DNA of 64,000 nt. Source: CAIKNB01 sp964415965 (GTDB lineage: Bacteria > Patescibacteriota > Patescibacteriia > 2-12-FULL-60-25). The notes under the pieces were generated by a model that made no database searches, was not told the DNA's origin, and was given only the letters and a program-made list of their open reading frames with translations. The stretch spans positions 248,001 through 312,000 of the forward strand of contig CAYQCK010000002.1 in the NCBI GenBank assembly GCA_964415965.1, in the 5' to 3' direction. The translations under genes and the position numbers were made by a program. The stretch's first letter is position 1. Each line of letters begins with the position of its first letter. Positions 16,571-25,309 of this stretch are shown in pieces.

Positions 16571-17713
16571 CTACTGTTTGGTCGTCGTCGTTGTCTGGGC
16601 CGTCGTCGTCGAATAGTCGAACGTCCCGGAATCAAGCGAGACCTCGATCCAGGTCGTGCCGCGGTTGAACAGGACGTCGGAACCGTCGGTGGACTCGAAC
16701 CGGAAATGTTCGCCGGAATTGCGGCGCCATTGCGCCTCGAAGCTCTTGCCGTCGCGGTAGACCACGGCTTTGCCGCGGCCGGTGGTGCGGATCTTGAGCC
16801 GGCCGTAATCGTCGATGACGCTGCCGTCCGTGTTCAGCACGACCACGTTCTTGGCCATGACCGGCGTGCCGTCGGCATCTTTCTGCATCACGCCGGCCTC
16901 ACGGCGCGCATAGGCATTGGCTTCCTTGTCGAATTTCCAGGCGACGTTGTACGAACCGCCGTATTTGACCGTCGGGCCGTCTTCTGACCCGCGGACCGTC
17001 GTCGTGGACGATTCGGCCGGATAATCTTCCTTGTAGCGCCAGCCGAGGAAATGCCCCTCGCTGAATTTCTTGGCCGCGGCCGCCTCCAGCAACAGCTCGC
17101 TCTTCGTGTAGGTGTTGTGCGGCGCGCTGCGCTTGGCCGAACGCCAGAAATACTTCCCGTTCCAGAACTCGTTCAGGTCGCGGAAGCTCTTGTTGTTCTT
17201 GATCTGGTCGAGCGCTTCCGGGCTGCCGCCGACATGGGCGTAGACCGCGTTCAACCCGTCGGCCACGTCGACGAAATACGGCCGGGCGCTCCTGACCGGC
17301 CCGATGGAATCGACCGTGGTCGTCGCGTCGAAGACCAGCAGATAACGCGTGATGCCGCCCTCGACCGGGAACTCGAAAGCGAGGTTGGCCTTGGCCGGTC
17401 CCGACATGGGCCGCGCTTCGGTGTGGTTCTCGACCATGACCGCGAAAGATTGCAGGCGCGATTCGACCGGCGCGACCAGCACGCCGTCCAAGGCGCGCGG
17501 CACCAGGTCGCCGGTCGTGGTCGTCGCACCCGAGGCGGTCGAGGTCGCCGTGACCGGCGACGCGCCCTGCTTCCGGCCCGCGCCCGAGACCGCATACCAG
17601 ACCAAGGCGGCGACGGTCAGCGAAACCAAAACGGCCCCGAAGGCCAAAATTGGCCAGGACCGTTTGATGAAAATCTCTAGGGGAATCTTTACGCGGCGGA
17701 TGTTCTGCTCCAT
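16571..17713 (-). CDS. DUF3048 (YerB-like) membrane-anchored protein
   Basis: 380 residues. One membrane anchor (about 19-42) and a threonine-rich linker lead to the two DUF3048 lobes: FAVMVENHTEARPMSGPAKA, then YLLVFDATTTVDSIGPVRSA and AVYAHVGGSPEAL in the first, and a C-terminal lobe (YGRLKIRTTGRGKAVVYRDG). The domain is found in Firmicutes YerB and widely in Patescibacteria; it acts outside the membrane, function unknown. A -10 box TAGAAT (17721-17726) ends 7 bases before the ATG, inside the end of the upstream gene region. Confidence 0.9.
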   Translation of the reverse strand: MEQNIRRVKIPLEIFIKRSWPILAFGAVLVSLTVAALVWYAVSGAGRKQGASPVTATSTASGATTTTGDLVPRALDGVLVAPVESRLQSFAVMVENHTEARPMSGPAKANLAFEFPVEGGITRYLLVFDATTTVDSIGPVRSARPYFVDVADGLNAVYAHVGGSPEALDQIKNNKSFRDLNEFWNGKYFWRSAKRSAPHNTYTKSELLLEAAAAKKFSEGHFLGWRYKEDYPAESSTTTVRGSEDGPTVKYGGSYNVAWKFDKEANAYARREAGVMQKDADGTPVMAKNVVVLNTDGSVIDDYGRLKIRTTGRGKAVVYRDGKSFEAQWRRNSGEHFRFESTDGSDVLFNRGTTWIEVSLDSGTFDYSTTTAQTTTTTKQ

Positions 17714-17720
17714 GTCCGCT

Positions 17721-17726
17721 ATTCTA
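17721..17726 (-). promoter_or_regulatory. -10 box close to the DUF3048 gene start
   Basis: GC-TAGAAT on the minus strand ends 7 bases before the ATG at 17713. Confidence 0.45.
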
Positions 17727-17732
17727 GCGCAT

Positions 17733-18410
17733 TTACTCCGCCTTCGCCTCTTCGGCGGCCTTCGCCTCTTCGGCGGCCTTCTTTTCCTCGGCTTCCGTCT
17801 TGATGGCGGACACGTCGTGCGCTTCGCCTTCCTCGAGCTTCTTGAGCTGCTCTTCGGTGAGCGGCGCGGCCACGGTCGCGACCGTCTGGTTGGCGTCGTC
17901 CTCGACCGTCACGCCCTGCGGGAGCTTCAGGTCGGAAATCTTGATGGCGTCGTCGAACGTCGCGAGGACCGAGATGTCGACTTCGATCTCGTGCGGCAAG
18001 TTTGCCGGGAGACAACGCACGGTAACCGTGTCCATGCTCTCGACCAGGGTGCCGGCCATATGCTTGACCGCCGCCGACTCGCCGACGAACTTGAGCGGGA
18101 TCTCGGCCGTCATCTCTTCGTCCATCCTGATCTGGTGGAAATCGATGTGGATATGGTCCATCTTGACCGGGTCGTACTGGACATCCTTGACCACGACCTT
18201 GAAAGCCTGGCCGCCGTCGACCGTCAGGTCGATAAGCGAAGAACTGCCGGCTTGGCGGTAGAGTTTGCGGAATTCCGAAGCACCTACCTGGATCGAACGG
18301 GGTTCGACGCCATGGCCGTAAATCACGGCCGGGACGAGGTTGTCTTCGAGGACGTTATGGGCGCGGCGTCCGAGAGCCGTGCGGGTGGTGGCCGTAAGGG
18401 TGTATGGCAT
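17733..18410 (-). CDS. rplY: 50S ribosomal protein L25 (CTC form)
   Basis: 225 residues. The N-terminal L25 domain (GRRAHNVLEDNLVPAVIYGH ... IDLTVDGGQ ... VKDVQYDPVKMDHIHIDF) binds 5S rRNA. A C-terminal TL5/CTC domain (about 95-185, GTLVESMDTVTVRCLPANLP) follows, so this is the two-domain CTC form. It ends in an acidic tail with repeated EEAKAA units, a small tandem repeat at base level (GCCTCTTCGGCGGCCTTC). It precedes the DUF3048 gene by 19 bases. Confidence 0.95.
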   Translation of the reverse strand: MPYTLTATTRTALGRRAHNVLEDNLVPAVIYGHGVEPRSIQVGASEFRKLYRQAGSSSLIDLTVDGGQAFKVVVKDVQYDPVKMDHIHIDFHQIRMDEEMTAEIPLKFVGESAAVKHMAGTLVESMDTVTVRCLPANLPHEIEVDISVLATFDDAIKISDLKLPQGVTVEDDANQTVATVAAPLTEEQLKKLEEGEAHDVSAIKTEAEEKKAAEEAKAAEEAKAE

Positions 18411-18452
18411 AGCGAAAACTGGGTCAGTTTATGTGGCCGAAGGATACGTTTT

Positions 18453-18785
18453 TCAGGCTTTCTTGTCAAGTAGACGGCCGCAGAACTGGCGGCTCCCCTC
18501 CTCCAGGGCCTTGTGGGCCGAGATGCATTCGTCGGTCGAGACCGGCGGCAGATTGGCGAAACGCACTGCATCCTGCGCTTCCAGGTCGGTCACCAAGCCT
18601 ATCGAGCTGATGCCTCCGGCGGCTTCGATGACCACGGCCAAAACCGCATGCCCGCAACCCGAACACGTGCAATGGAAAAGGCGAGCCGGCCCCTTTTCGC
18701 CGACCAGCCGGACGGCGCTGTCGGCATAAGCAGCCTGGCACAACGGACAGTGCGCCATGATCTTCTGCGGGTTGGGATTATCCAT
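18453..18785 (-). CDS. Small zinc-ribbon protein
   Basis: 110 residues. CPLC near residue 13 and CTCSGCGHA near 39 form a likely four-cysteine zinc site, with two further cysteines at DECISAH and QFCGRL. The rest (VIEAAGGISSIGLVTDLEAQ, then DAVRFANLPPVSTDE) is conserved-looking but I know no function for it. A -10 box TAGGAT ends 6 bases before the ATG. It could bind nucleic acid or be a small regulator. Confidence 0.7.
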   Translation of the reverse strand: MDNPNPQKIMAHCPLCQAAYADSAVRLVGEKGPARLFHCTCSGCGHAVLAVVIEAAGGISSIGLVTDLEAQDAVRFANLPPVSTDECISAHKALEEGSRQFCGRLLDKKA

Positions 18786-18791
18786 ATCCCA

Positions 18792-18797
18792 ATCCTA
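18792..18797 (-). promoter_or_regulatory. -10 box close to the zinc-ribbon gene
   Basis: TAGGAT on the minus strand ends 6 bases before the ATG at 18785. Confidence 0.35.
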
Positions 18798-18855
18798 TCT
18801 TCAAAGGTATAGCGGCGCAATAGTCGGATAAGCTGTGGATTCGTGGATAAAAAAT

Positions 18856-18877
18856 GCCCGCGACGAGTGTCGCGGGC
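18856..18877 (-). terminator. Strong intrinsic terminator
   Basis: GCCCGCGAC pairs perfectly with GTCGCGGGC around 4 bases, followed on the minus strand by ATTTTTTATCC. It closes the 404-residue gene 38 bases after its stop. Confidence 0.9.
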
Positions 18878-18915
18878 GAGATCTCCACCTCCTTTCGGCT
18901 CTGCCGGCAACCGGC

Positions 18916-20130
18916 CTACCTATCCTTGTACTCTTCCGCCAGTTCAGCCACCGACCGTCCGGTGCTTCGCGCCAGGAGCCTCAGGCTGAACTGTCTTTCG
19001 CGCTTGACGTGCTCATCGTAGGGCGTACCGAGCTCGAGCACGAACGCCATCCCGTCAGCCCAAGGCACATCCTTGGAAAGGTACCGTTTTTCGTCCATGT
19101 GGTCCTGATTCAGGATGATGGTGCCGAACCTGTCCGAATCCAAGCTGGCGAAATGCGGCCACAGCCCTTTGAGGACAGCGTGGTTCCAGCTCGCGTGCAG
19201 ACCGATATCCCTAATTTGTGTGCCCTTGCGCACCCTGAAATTCCACAGCCCCGGCCGATCGGCGCGCCAGCAACCCTTGAAGCACGCCGCGACGTCCGAA
19301 CCGTCGCCCCTGACTAGGTAGAGCGTCGGCTCCTCAAGCAGGTGCCGTGAATACTCCCCTTGCTTGGACTCGGTCAAATTCAATTCCGCAAAACCAGGAC
19401 GTGCGTAATCCGGGATTTCCTCGTCGACCGGAACGTTTTCCGGCTCCGTGTCCCGGGGACGAAAGGCGCGACGCGGCGTCAGATACTGCCACTCGGACCG
19501 GTCCAATCCGGCACAGCGCCGGAGGAACTTGGCATGGACATCGAGACGCCACGCTTCGTTGAGTTCCCAGCCGAAGTAGCAACCATGGCGCATCAGTTTG
19601 CCCACGGTCTTGTCGAGGCTTGGGAAATACTGACGGAGCCCCAGCGCCTTGACCATGCGTTTGACCAAAGCCTCCGGATTCTCGACCCCGCGGTAGGCGC
19701 CGTGCCGCGGATCGCGCACTTGCCCATACCTGCCTGAGACGACGCACTCCATCATCTTGAATGTCGCCAGCTCGCCCGGCATGACCAGGGTGTATTCCTT
19801 GGTCTCGTCGTTGGGCAGCTCCTCGCCCGGCATCAGGCAGTCTAGCCGCAACGCGCGGCCCAGCTCCTTGAGCACCGCCGGCGAATGGTCGCGCTTGGCT
19901 TTGGCCAACAGGTTGGCCAGCACGCGCATCTCGGCCATGTAGCCGTCGAACTCCTTGAGGCAGGCGGTCGGGCTCTCCGCGTGGGCGGCGAAGCCTTCCA
20001 GCAAATGCCCAAGGACGCCCTGCTTGAGGAGCATCCCGCGGTGTTTGCGGAACAGCTCATGGGACCTGAGTTCCTGCGCCAAATCCCGGCAGGCCGTGGC
20101 CACAGCCGGATCAAGATCAGCTTGTTGCAT
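18916..20130 (-). CDS. Unknown 404-residue cytoplasmic protein
   Basis: No membrane segment or signal peptide. The N-terminal 100 residues are helical (EFDGYMAEMRVLANLLAKAK); the middle has RRAFRPRDTEPENVP and the C-terminal half has strands and helices with DRFGTIILNQDHMDEKRYLS, followed by a terminal helix. I recognise no family. GGGAAG precedes the ATG by about 9 bases and a strong terminator follows, so it is a single-gene unit. Codon use matches the neighbours. Function cannot be inferred. Confidence 0.8.
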   Translation of the reverse strand: MQQADLDPAVATACRDLAQELRSHELFRKHRGMLLKQGVLGHLLEGFAAHAESPTACLKEFDGYMAEMRVLANLLAKAKRDHSPAVLKELGRALRLDCLMPGEELPNDETKEYTLVMPGELATFKMMECVVSGRYGQVRDPRHGAYRGVENPEALVKRMVKALGLRQYFPSLDKTVGKLMRHGCYFGWELNEAWRLDVHAKFLRRCAGLDRSEWQYLTPRRAFRPRDTEPENVPVDEEIPDYARPGFAELNLTESKQGEYSRHLLEEPTLYLVRGDGSDVAACFKGCWRADRPGLWNFRVRKGTQIRDIGLHASWNHAVLKGLWPHFASLDSDRFGTIILNQDHMDEKRYLSKDVPWADGMAFVLELGTPYDEHVKRERQFSLRLLARSTGRSVAELAEEYKDR

Positions 20131-20236
20131 GAGGCACTTCCCTTCGGATGGATGTCAATGCCGCGTCCTGGGGACGCGACTCTTCCGGAGTCCAGGCTCA
20201 TCCTGGATCCGGTCGGCCTCCTGGGAGGCCGCTATC

Positions 20237-20264
20237 AAAGTACGCCTCCATTGAGGCGTACTTT
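20237..20264 (-). terminator. Intrinsic terminator after rodA
   Basis: AAAGTACGCCTC pairs with GAGGCGTACTTT (12-base stem, loop CATT), 17 bases after the rodA stop at 20282. The U-tract is short. Confidence 0.75.
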
Positions 20265-20281
20265 TGGGTTTTCGTCAATGG

Positions 20282-21382
20282 CTAATGCGTCTGCCGGCTA
20301 TGCACCGCGACCGACTGCGCCAAGCCGATGGCCAGGAACATGCAGATGACGGACGAGGCGGCCGCCGACAGGAAGGGCAGCGGGATTCCGGTGACCGGCA
20401 TGATGCCGAGGTTCATCCCGGCGTTGACCAACAGATGGAACGCGACCATGGCCAGCAGCGTCACCAGTAAAATTCCGGCGAAGGCGTCGTCCGATTGCAT
20501 ACCGATGCGTACGAAGCGGGTCATGAGCAAGCCGAAGAAACCGAGGACGAGCGCCAGGCCGACGAAGCCGAGCTCCTCGCCCAGGACGGCGAACATGAAA
20601 TCTGTCGAGGCCTCCGGCAAGAAGCGGAGCCTGGCCTGGGAGCCTTCGCCGATGCCTTTCCCGAACAAGCCGCCGGACCCGACCGCGATGCGCGCCTGGG
20701 CCACGTTGTAGGATGCGCCGTACGGATCGAGGGATGGGTTGACGAACGACGCGAGGCGATCGCGCTGGTACGGTTTGAGGCCAAAATTCCAGAGGAGGAA
20801 CGACGCGGACACGATGGTCAGGACGAGGATCCACCAGGCGTGGCGCGGCAAGCCGCAGAACAGCGCTGCCGCCAGCCACATGGCCACGAGCACCATCGCC
20901 GAGCCGAAGTCCGGCTGGAGCAGAGTCAACGCGACATATGCCCCGGTCGCCACGCCGCTGCCGACGAACGCCGTCCAGGTCAGGCGCTGGTGCGCCAGCC
21001 TGGCGAGATAGCTGGCGAGAAAAACCGCCAAGGCAATCTTAGCCAACTCGACCGGCTGGAACGACAGGGCTCCGACGACGAACCAGCGCCCTCCGCCGTG
21101 GCTCGCCGTCCCGAAGACCAGGGACGCGGCCAGCATCAGCAAACCGCCGACGTAGACGAAAATCGCCGCGATCCGGAGCTGGCGGTAATCAAGCAGAGCC
21201 AAAGCCAAAGCCGCCGCCAGGCCGATGGCCACGGCCAGGAACTGTTTCTTGAACTGGAAAAAATCCCCGTCGCGCGAGATGTTGATGCCGTAGATGGCCA
21301 GCAGCCCGATCGAGGTCAAGGTCAGGACCGCGAACATCATCAGCCAATCCAAACGGAGGAAATTGCCGAGCCAGCGTTGCAT
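20282..21382 (-). CDS. rodA: Rod-shape SEDS glycosyltransferase RodA
   Basis: 366 residues from the ATG at 21382, about ten membrane segments. A SEDS peptidoglycan polymerase that works with a class B PBP. The catalytic Asp is in FLPEASTDFMFAVLGEELGF, and QPDFGSAMV and QPVELAKI are typical. The near-universal LPFLSYGGSS at the last external loop reads LPFLSAAASS here, replacing Tyr-Gly-Gly by three alanines. RodA is preferred over FtsW by length and the GISRDGDFF-type N-terminus. It follows the membrane-protein gene at 21437 on the same strand. Confidence 0.93.
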   Translation of the reverse strand: MQRWLGNFLRLDWLMMFAVLTLTSIGLLAIYGINISRDGDFFQFKKQFLAVAIGLAAALALALLDYRQLRIAAIFVYVGGLLMLAASLVFGTASHGGGRWFVVGALSFQPVELAKIALAVFLASYLARLAHQRLTWTAFVGSGVATGAYVALTLLQPDFGSAMVLVAMWLAAALFCGLPRHAWWILVLTIVSASFLLWNFGLKPYQRDRLASFVNPSLDPYGASYNVAQARIAVGSGGLFGKGIGEGSQARLRFLPEASTDFMFAVLGEELGFVGLALVLGFFGLLMTRFVRIGMQSDDAFAGILLVTLLAMVAFHLLVNAGMNLGIMPVTGIPLPFLSAAASSVICMFLAIGLAQSVAVHSRQTH

Positions 21383-21414
21383 GGCGTTAGCTTGCCACAA
21401 CCAAAAGAAAATCG

Positions 21415-21440
21415 GTAGGGGCGAAGAGATTCGTCCCTAC
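21415..21440. repeat. Palindromic repeat covering a stop codon
   Basis: GTAGGGGCGAA pairs with TTCGTCCCTAC around a short loop (one mismatch). It belongs to the GGGGCGAA...TTCGCCCC repeat type also at 51794-51813. The stop codon of the gene starting at 22318 lies inside it (21437-21439). Confidence 0.65.
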
Positions 21441-22318
21441 TTGAAATACTGCGTCTTGAGGAATGAATTCGGGTCGAGCAGGTTGACCTGCGGGATGATT
21501 TCGGTTTCGGTCACGCCGGACGGGTTGTCGGGCCAGACGATCTGGATCGGCCTTTTCTCGCCCGGGCTGATGTTCGTGACTTTGACCTGCTGGATGGCCA
21601 GCGTGTTGCCGGCGCGCAAGAGCCGGATGAACAGGTCCACGCCCCAGAATCCGTAAGCGCCGTCGTTGATGAGGTCGAAGCTCGATTGCCCCACCGTCTT
21701 GCTGCCGACCGTCAGGCTATTGTCGTATTTGACGTTCTCGAAACGGAGGCGCAGGCGATCGGCCGCGAAAGCCTTGTAGCTGCCGCCCACGAAATTCGGG
21801 TCCAGCCGATGCCAACGCACGTTGTCCACGGAAAAGGTCGCGCTCCGCCCGCCGCGCGCCTCCGGCTTGAAGCCCAATTCGGTTATGTTCTGCTCGCTTT
21901 CCGGCAGGACATAACCCGAGCGCAACGGAGTCTGTTCGCCCGAGACGTCGAACCGGTAATTGAATTCGGCCCACCATTGCGTATTGGGGTTTGAGATGGC
22001 GACCGCCATGTCGAGACGGTTATCGGTCCCGCTCCAGACGCTCACGTCGGACATCCCGACCTGCTGCGGGCGATCGGCTTCGAGGCCCGAGAGGAGCTGC
22101 TGGTTCAGGGCGATGTCGCGCGTCAGCCGCGATTCCCGCGGATACGAAATGGCGTAGGCGTCCAACAGGCCCCAGATGGAGTATCCCCAGAGCACGGCGC
22201 AGAACGCGATGAGCGAACCGTAACCCGCCTTGCGCACCGTGATGCGGTTCCGCACCCACCAATTGGCCATCTGCAGGTCGCCCGAGGACAGCCCGCCGAT
22301 CGAATTATCTTCTGCCAT
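21437..22318 (-). CDS. Single-pass membrane protein, unknown
   Basis: 293 residues. A basic N-terminus (WWVRNRITVRKAGYG) precedes one membrane segment (about 35-57). The external part of about 230 residues is beta-rich, with two similar strand-rich lobes (MAVAISNPNTQWWAEFNYRF and LLRAGNTLAIQQVKVTNISP), resembling immunoglobulin-like or LEA/FxLYD-type domains that pack under the envelope. The family is not one I can name. A -10 box TAAACT (22328-22333) ends 9 bases before the ATG, and the stop codon lies within a palindromic repeat. Confidence 0.75.
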   Translation of the reverse strand: MAEDNSIGGLSSGDLQMANWWVRNRITVRKAGYGSLIAFCAVLWGYSIWGLLDAYAISYPRESRLTRDIALNQQLLSGLEADRPQQVGMSDVSVWSGTDNRLDMAVAISNPNTQWWAEFNYRFDVSGEQTPLRSGYVLPESEQNITELGFKPEARGGRSATFSVDNVRWHRLDPNFVGGSYKAFAADRLRLRFENVKYDNSLTVGSKTVGQSSFDLINDGAYGFWGVDLFIRLLRAGNTLAIQQVKVTNISPGEKRPIQIVWPDNPSGVTETEIIPQVNLLDPNSFLKTQYFK

Positions 22319-22327
22319 AATGGCTAC

Positions 22328-22333
22328 AGTTTA
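22328..22333 (-). promoter_or_regulatory. -10 box close to the 22318 start
   Basis: GC-TAAACT on the minus strand ends 9 bases before the ATG. Confidence 0.4.
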
Positions 22334-22394
22334 GCACGAGTGAGGCCCGCCTGTCTGACTGCGCGGGCAGACCGGACACCGCCGATCATTCGAA

Positions 22395-23030
22395 CTATTT
22401 CACGAACTTGATGGACTTGATGATTGGATCGAAAAATTGCGCAATTCTTCGTTCGGTTTCCGTGCGCATTTTTTCGAATTCCGGGGATCCATCCGAATGC
22501 GTCTCGATTGTGTACTCAAAATCAAAGCAAACCCCATCCATAAAGGTCCGGTAAATCGGCCCCTCCCACAAACCACCCGCCGCCCCCTCGTTCCAATATC
22601 CCGTCCTGAAAGTCACCCCATTGATGACCACGGACTCGGTCAGAGGACCCCGCTGCGTCGACGTAGCGTAGCAATCTTCTTCCTCTCCCTTTCCATTCCA
22701 AACCGACAGCACCAACGGACTGGATATTCGGGCACTGGACGGGTCCGTAATCGAGAACAGCTGCCTCGATACGCCCGGCGCGGCGAAAGCGCTGACATCA
22801 ATATCCGACGTCGCTAGTGCTGCCGACATGGTCGGATAAGCCACCTGCACTCCGAACTCAGGATCCGTATAGGTCGTCATCTCCGGGGCAGCCATAGGAG
22901 CCGCAGGCGGCGGACCGATCGGCACGGGCCGCGCGGACATGCGCTGGGTCGCCGGCGCCGAGGCAAAGGGTAGCGAACATCCTGCGCCGAAAAGCATGGC
23001 GCAGGCGAGGGCGACGTAGGGGTATTTCAT
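22395..23030 (-). CDS. Predicted lipoprotein, unknown
   Basis: 211 residues from the ATG at 23030. The signal peptide ends in the lipobox LFGAGC (Cys about 18), so the mature protein should be lipid-anchored outside the membrane. A proline-rich linker (PVPIGPPPAAPMAAP) leads to a domain with TYTDPEFGVQVAYPTM, like the single-domain proteins in which a short peptide sequence is matched against experimental data fits; I do not recognise the family. Two cysteines (ENCY-type EEDCYATS and GVCFDFEY) may form a disulfide. Confidence 0.72.
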   Translation of the reverse strand: MKYPYVALACAMLFGAGCSLPFASAPATQRMSARPVPIGPPPAAPMAAPEMTTYTDPEFGVQVAYPTMSAALATSDIDVSAFAAPGVSRQLFSITDPSSARISSPLVLSVWNGKGEEEDCYATSTQRGPLTESVVINGVTFRTGYWNEGAAGGLWEGPIYRTFMDGVCFDFEYTIETHSDGSPEFEKMRTETERRIAQFFDPIIKSIKFVK

Positions 23031-23036
23031 GCGGCC

Positions 23037-23042
23037 AGTATA
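23037..23042 (-). promoter_or_regulatory. Promoter close to the lipoprotein start
   Basis: GC-TATACT ends 6 bases before the ATG at 23030, and TTGTCC lies 16 bases upstream of it as a -35 match. Confidence 0.55.
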
Positions 23043-23147
23043 GCCCATTCCCGACCCTGGACAAACCTGCGTCCCGATGCCTGCCGGGGCGTCCTTTCCT
23101 CTTGGCTAGATGCGTTGGATAAGGTAACATCACTGGGTCAAAAACCT

Positions 23148-25190
23148 ATGGCCAAAGACGAAGCGAAAAAGAAATCCGGCGGTTACGGCGCCGAACAGAT
23201 CTCGGTCCTCGAGGGTTTGGAACCGGTGCGCAAACGCCCCGGCATGTACATCGGCTCGACCGGACCCGAGGGTTTGCACCATCTCATCTGGGAAGTCGTG
23301 GACAACTGTTTCGACGAAGCCATGGCCGGCCATGCCGACGAGATTTCGGTCATCCTGAACGCGGACGGCACGGTTTCGGTCAAAGACAACGGCCGCGGCA
23401 TCCCGGTCGACCTCCACAAGCAATATAAGGTCTCGGCCCTCGAGCTCGTGCTGACCAAGCTCCATGCCGGCGGCAAGTTCGGCGGCGAAGGCTCGGGCTA
23501 CAAGATATCCGGCGGCCTCCACGGCGTCGGCGTCTCGGTCGTCAACGCCCTTTCCGAATGGGTCGAGGCGCGGGTCGAGCGCGACGGCGGCGAATTCGTG
23601 CAGGAATACAAGTTCGGCAAACCGCAGTTCAAGGTCAAGCAGGTCGGCAAATCCAAGAACCACGGCACGACCATAACCTTCAAGCCGGACGGGACCATCT
23701 TCACGACCACCGAATTCGACCTCAAATACATCCTCGACCACCTGCGCCAGCAGTGCTACCTGACGAAGAAGATCAAGGTCTCGGTCGCCGACCAGCGCAC
23801 CAAGGGCCAGAACGACGTCTACGTCTTCTACTTCGAAGGCGGCGTCGCTTCGTACATCCGCCACCTCAACCACACCAAGACGCCCAAGCACGACAACATC
23901 TTCTATATCGAGAAGAAGGTCGACGAAATCCAGGTCGAAGTCGGGCTGCAGTACGTCGACGACTACAAGGAGACGCTGATGGCGTTCGCCAACAATGAAT
24001 ACAATCCGGAAGGCGGCACGCACGTCATGGGTTTCCGCACCGCGCTGACCCGCGTCCTCAACAACTACTCCCGGTCGAAGGGCTACCTGAAGGAAAAGGA
24101 CGACAACCTGACGGGCGACGACGTGCGCGAAGGCCTGGCCGCCGCCATCTCGGTCAAGCTGCCGGAACCGCAGTTCGAAGGGCAGACCAAAGCCAAGCTC
24201 GGCAATCCCGAAGCGCGCGGCGCCGTCGAGACCGTCTTCGGCGAAGCGTTCGCCACCTATCTCGAAGAGCATCCGAAGGACGCCGAGGCCATCATCGGCA
24301 AATGCGTCCTGGCCCAGCGCGCCCGCGCCGCGGCCCGCGCCGCCCGCGACACCGTGCTGCGCAAGGGCGCGCTCGAAGGGCTGACGCTCCCCGGCAAGCT
24401 CGCCGACTGCTCGTCGCGCGACGCCTCGATCTCCGAACTCTACATCGTCGAGGGCGACTCGGCCGGCGGTTCCGCCAAACAGGGCCGCGACCGCGAGACC
24501 CAGGCCATCCTCCCCTTGCGCGGCAAGATCCTGAACGTGGAGCGCGCCCGCCTCGACAAGATGCTGGCCAACAACGAGGTCAAGAACCTGGTCATCGCCC
24601 TGGGCACCAACATCGGCGAGATGTTCGACATCAGCAAGCTGCGCTACCACCGCATCGTGCTCATGACCGATGCCGACGTCGACGGCGCCCACATCCGCAC
24701 CCTGCTCCTGACGCTCTTCTACCGCTACTTCCCGCAGCTCATAACCGAGAAGCACATCTACATCGCCCAGCCGCCGCTCTTCCGCATCCAGATGGGCAAG
24801 AACGTCCGCTACTGCTTCTCCGAGGAGGAACGCGACAAGCAGGTCGAGGAATTCAAGAAGCTCAAGGAAGAACGCTCCAAGACCAAAGGCAAGAAAGGTG
24901 AGGAGCCCGAACCCGAAGAGGACGCGACGGCCGAAACCGAGAGCGAGCCCGAGGAGGGCGTGACCAAGGTCGCCGGCATAACCATCCAGCGCTACAAAGG
25001 TCTGGGCGAGATGAACCCCGACCAGCTTTGGGAGACGACCATGAACCCGCAGAACCGCGTCATGAAGGTCGTGAACATCGAGGACGCCGAGGAAGCCGAC
25101 CAGACGTTCGATACCCTGATGGGCACCGAGGTCGCCTCGCGCAAGAAGTTCATCCAGACGCACGCCAAGAACGCGAATTTGGATGTCTGA
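23148..25190 (+). CDS. gyrB: DNA gyrase subunit B
   Basis: 680 residues from the ATG at 23148. The ATPase subunit of gyrase. GHKL motifs are DNCFDEAMAGHADEI, KDNGRGIPVD and GGLHGVGVSVVNALSEW. The TOPRIM domain has IVEGDSAGGSAKQGRDR and the metal-binding MTDADVDGAHIRTLL. The C-terminal IQRYKGLGEMNPDQLWETTM is the GyrA-contact tail. An acidic low-complexity insert (GEEPEPEEDATAETESEPEE) sits before that tail. GyrA is not in the window. A single unit closed by the terminator at 25212. Confidence 0.96.
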   Translation: MAKDEAKKKSGGYGAEQISVLEGLEPVRKRPGMYIGSTGPEGLHHLIWEVVDNCFDEAMAGHADEISVILNADGTVSVKDNGRGIPVDLHKQYKVSALELVLTKLHAGGKFGGEGSGYKISGGLHGVGVSVVNALSEWVEARVERDGGEFVQEYKFGKPQFKVKQVGKSKNHGTTITFKPDGTIFTTTEFDLKYILDHLRQQCYLTKKIKVSVADQRTKGQNDVYVFYFEGGVASYIRHLNHTKTPKHDNIFYIEKKVDEIQVEVGLQYVDDYKETLMAFANNEYNPEGGTHVMGFRTALTRVLNNYSRSKGYLKEKDDNLTGDDVREGLAAAISVKLPEPQFEGQTKAKLGNPEARGAVETVFGEAFATYLEEHPKDAEAIIGKCVLAQRARAAARAARDTVLRKGALEGLTLPGKLADCSSRDASISELYIVEGDSAGGSAKQGRDRETQAILPLRGKILNVERARLDKMLANNEVKNLVIALGTNIGEMFDISKLRYHRIVLMTDADVDGAHIRTLLLTLFYRYFPQLITEKHIYIAQPPLFRIQMGKNVRYCFSEEERDKQVEEFKKLKEERSKTKGKKGEEPEPEEDATAETESEPEEGVTKVAGITIQRYKGLGEMNPDQLWETTMNPQNRVMKVVNIEDAEEADQTFDTLMGTEVASRKKFIQTHAKNANLDV

Positions 25191-25211
25191 AAAAAAACAA
25201 TCAATGAATGG

Positions 25212-25235
25212 AAAGGCGGGCTAAGGCCCGCCTTT
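25212..25235 (+). terminator. Intrinsic terminator after gyrB
   Basis: AAAGGCGGGC pairs with GCCCGCCTTT around TAAG, followed by TCGTTTTC, 21 bases after the gyrB stop. Confidence 0.9.
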
Positions 25236-25243
25236 TCGTTTTC

Positions 25244-25272
25244 TTGACCGGGCGCTCTGCCTGTATTTAGAT
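25244..25272 (+). promoter_or_regulatory. Sigma-70-type promoter
   Basis: TTGACC, 17-base spacer, TTAGAT; 37 bases before the ATG at 25310, with GGAGG in between. Confidence 0.65.
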
Positions 25273-25309
25273 GCTGCCAGGACTTTCCAAATCGCGAACG
25301 GAGGAAACC

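Noticed and set aside
23130..25163. 677-residue open frame opposite gyrB
   Set aside because: It is a shadow of gyrB caused by GC-rich third positions; its composition is low in complexity and it lacks any motif.
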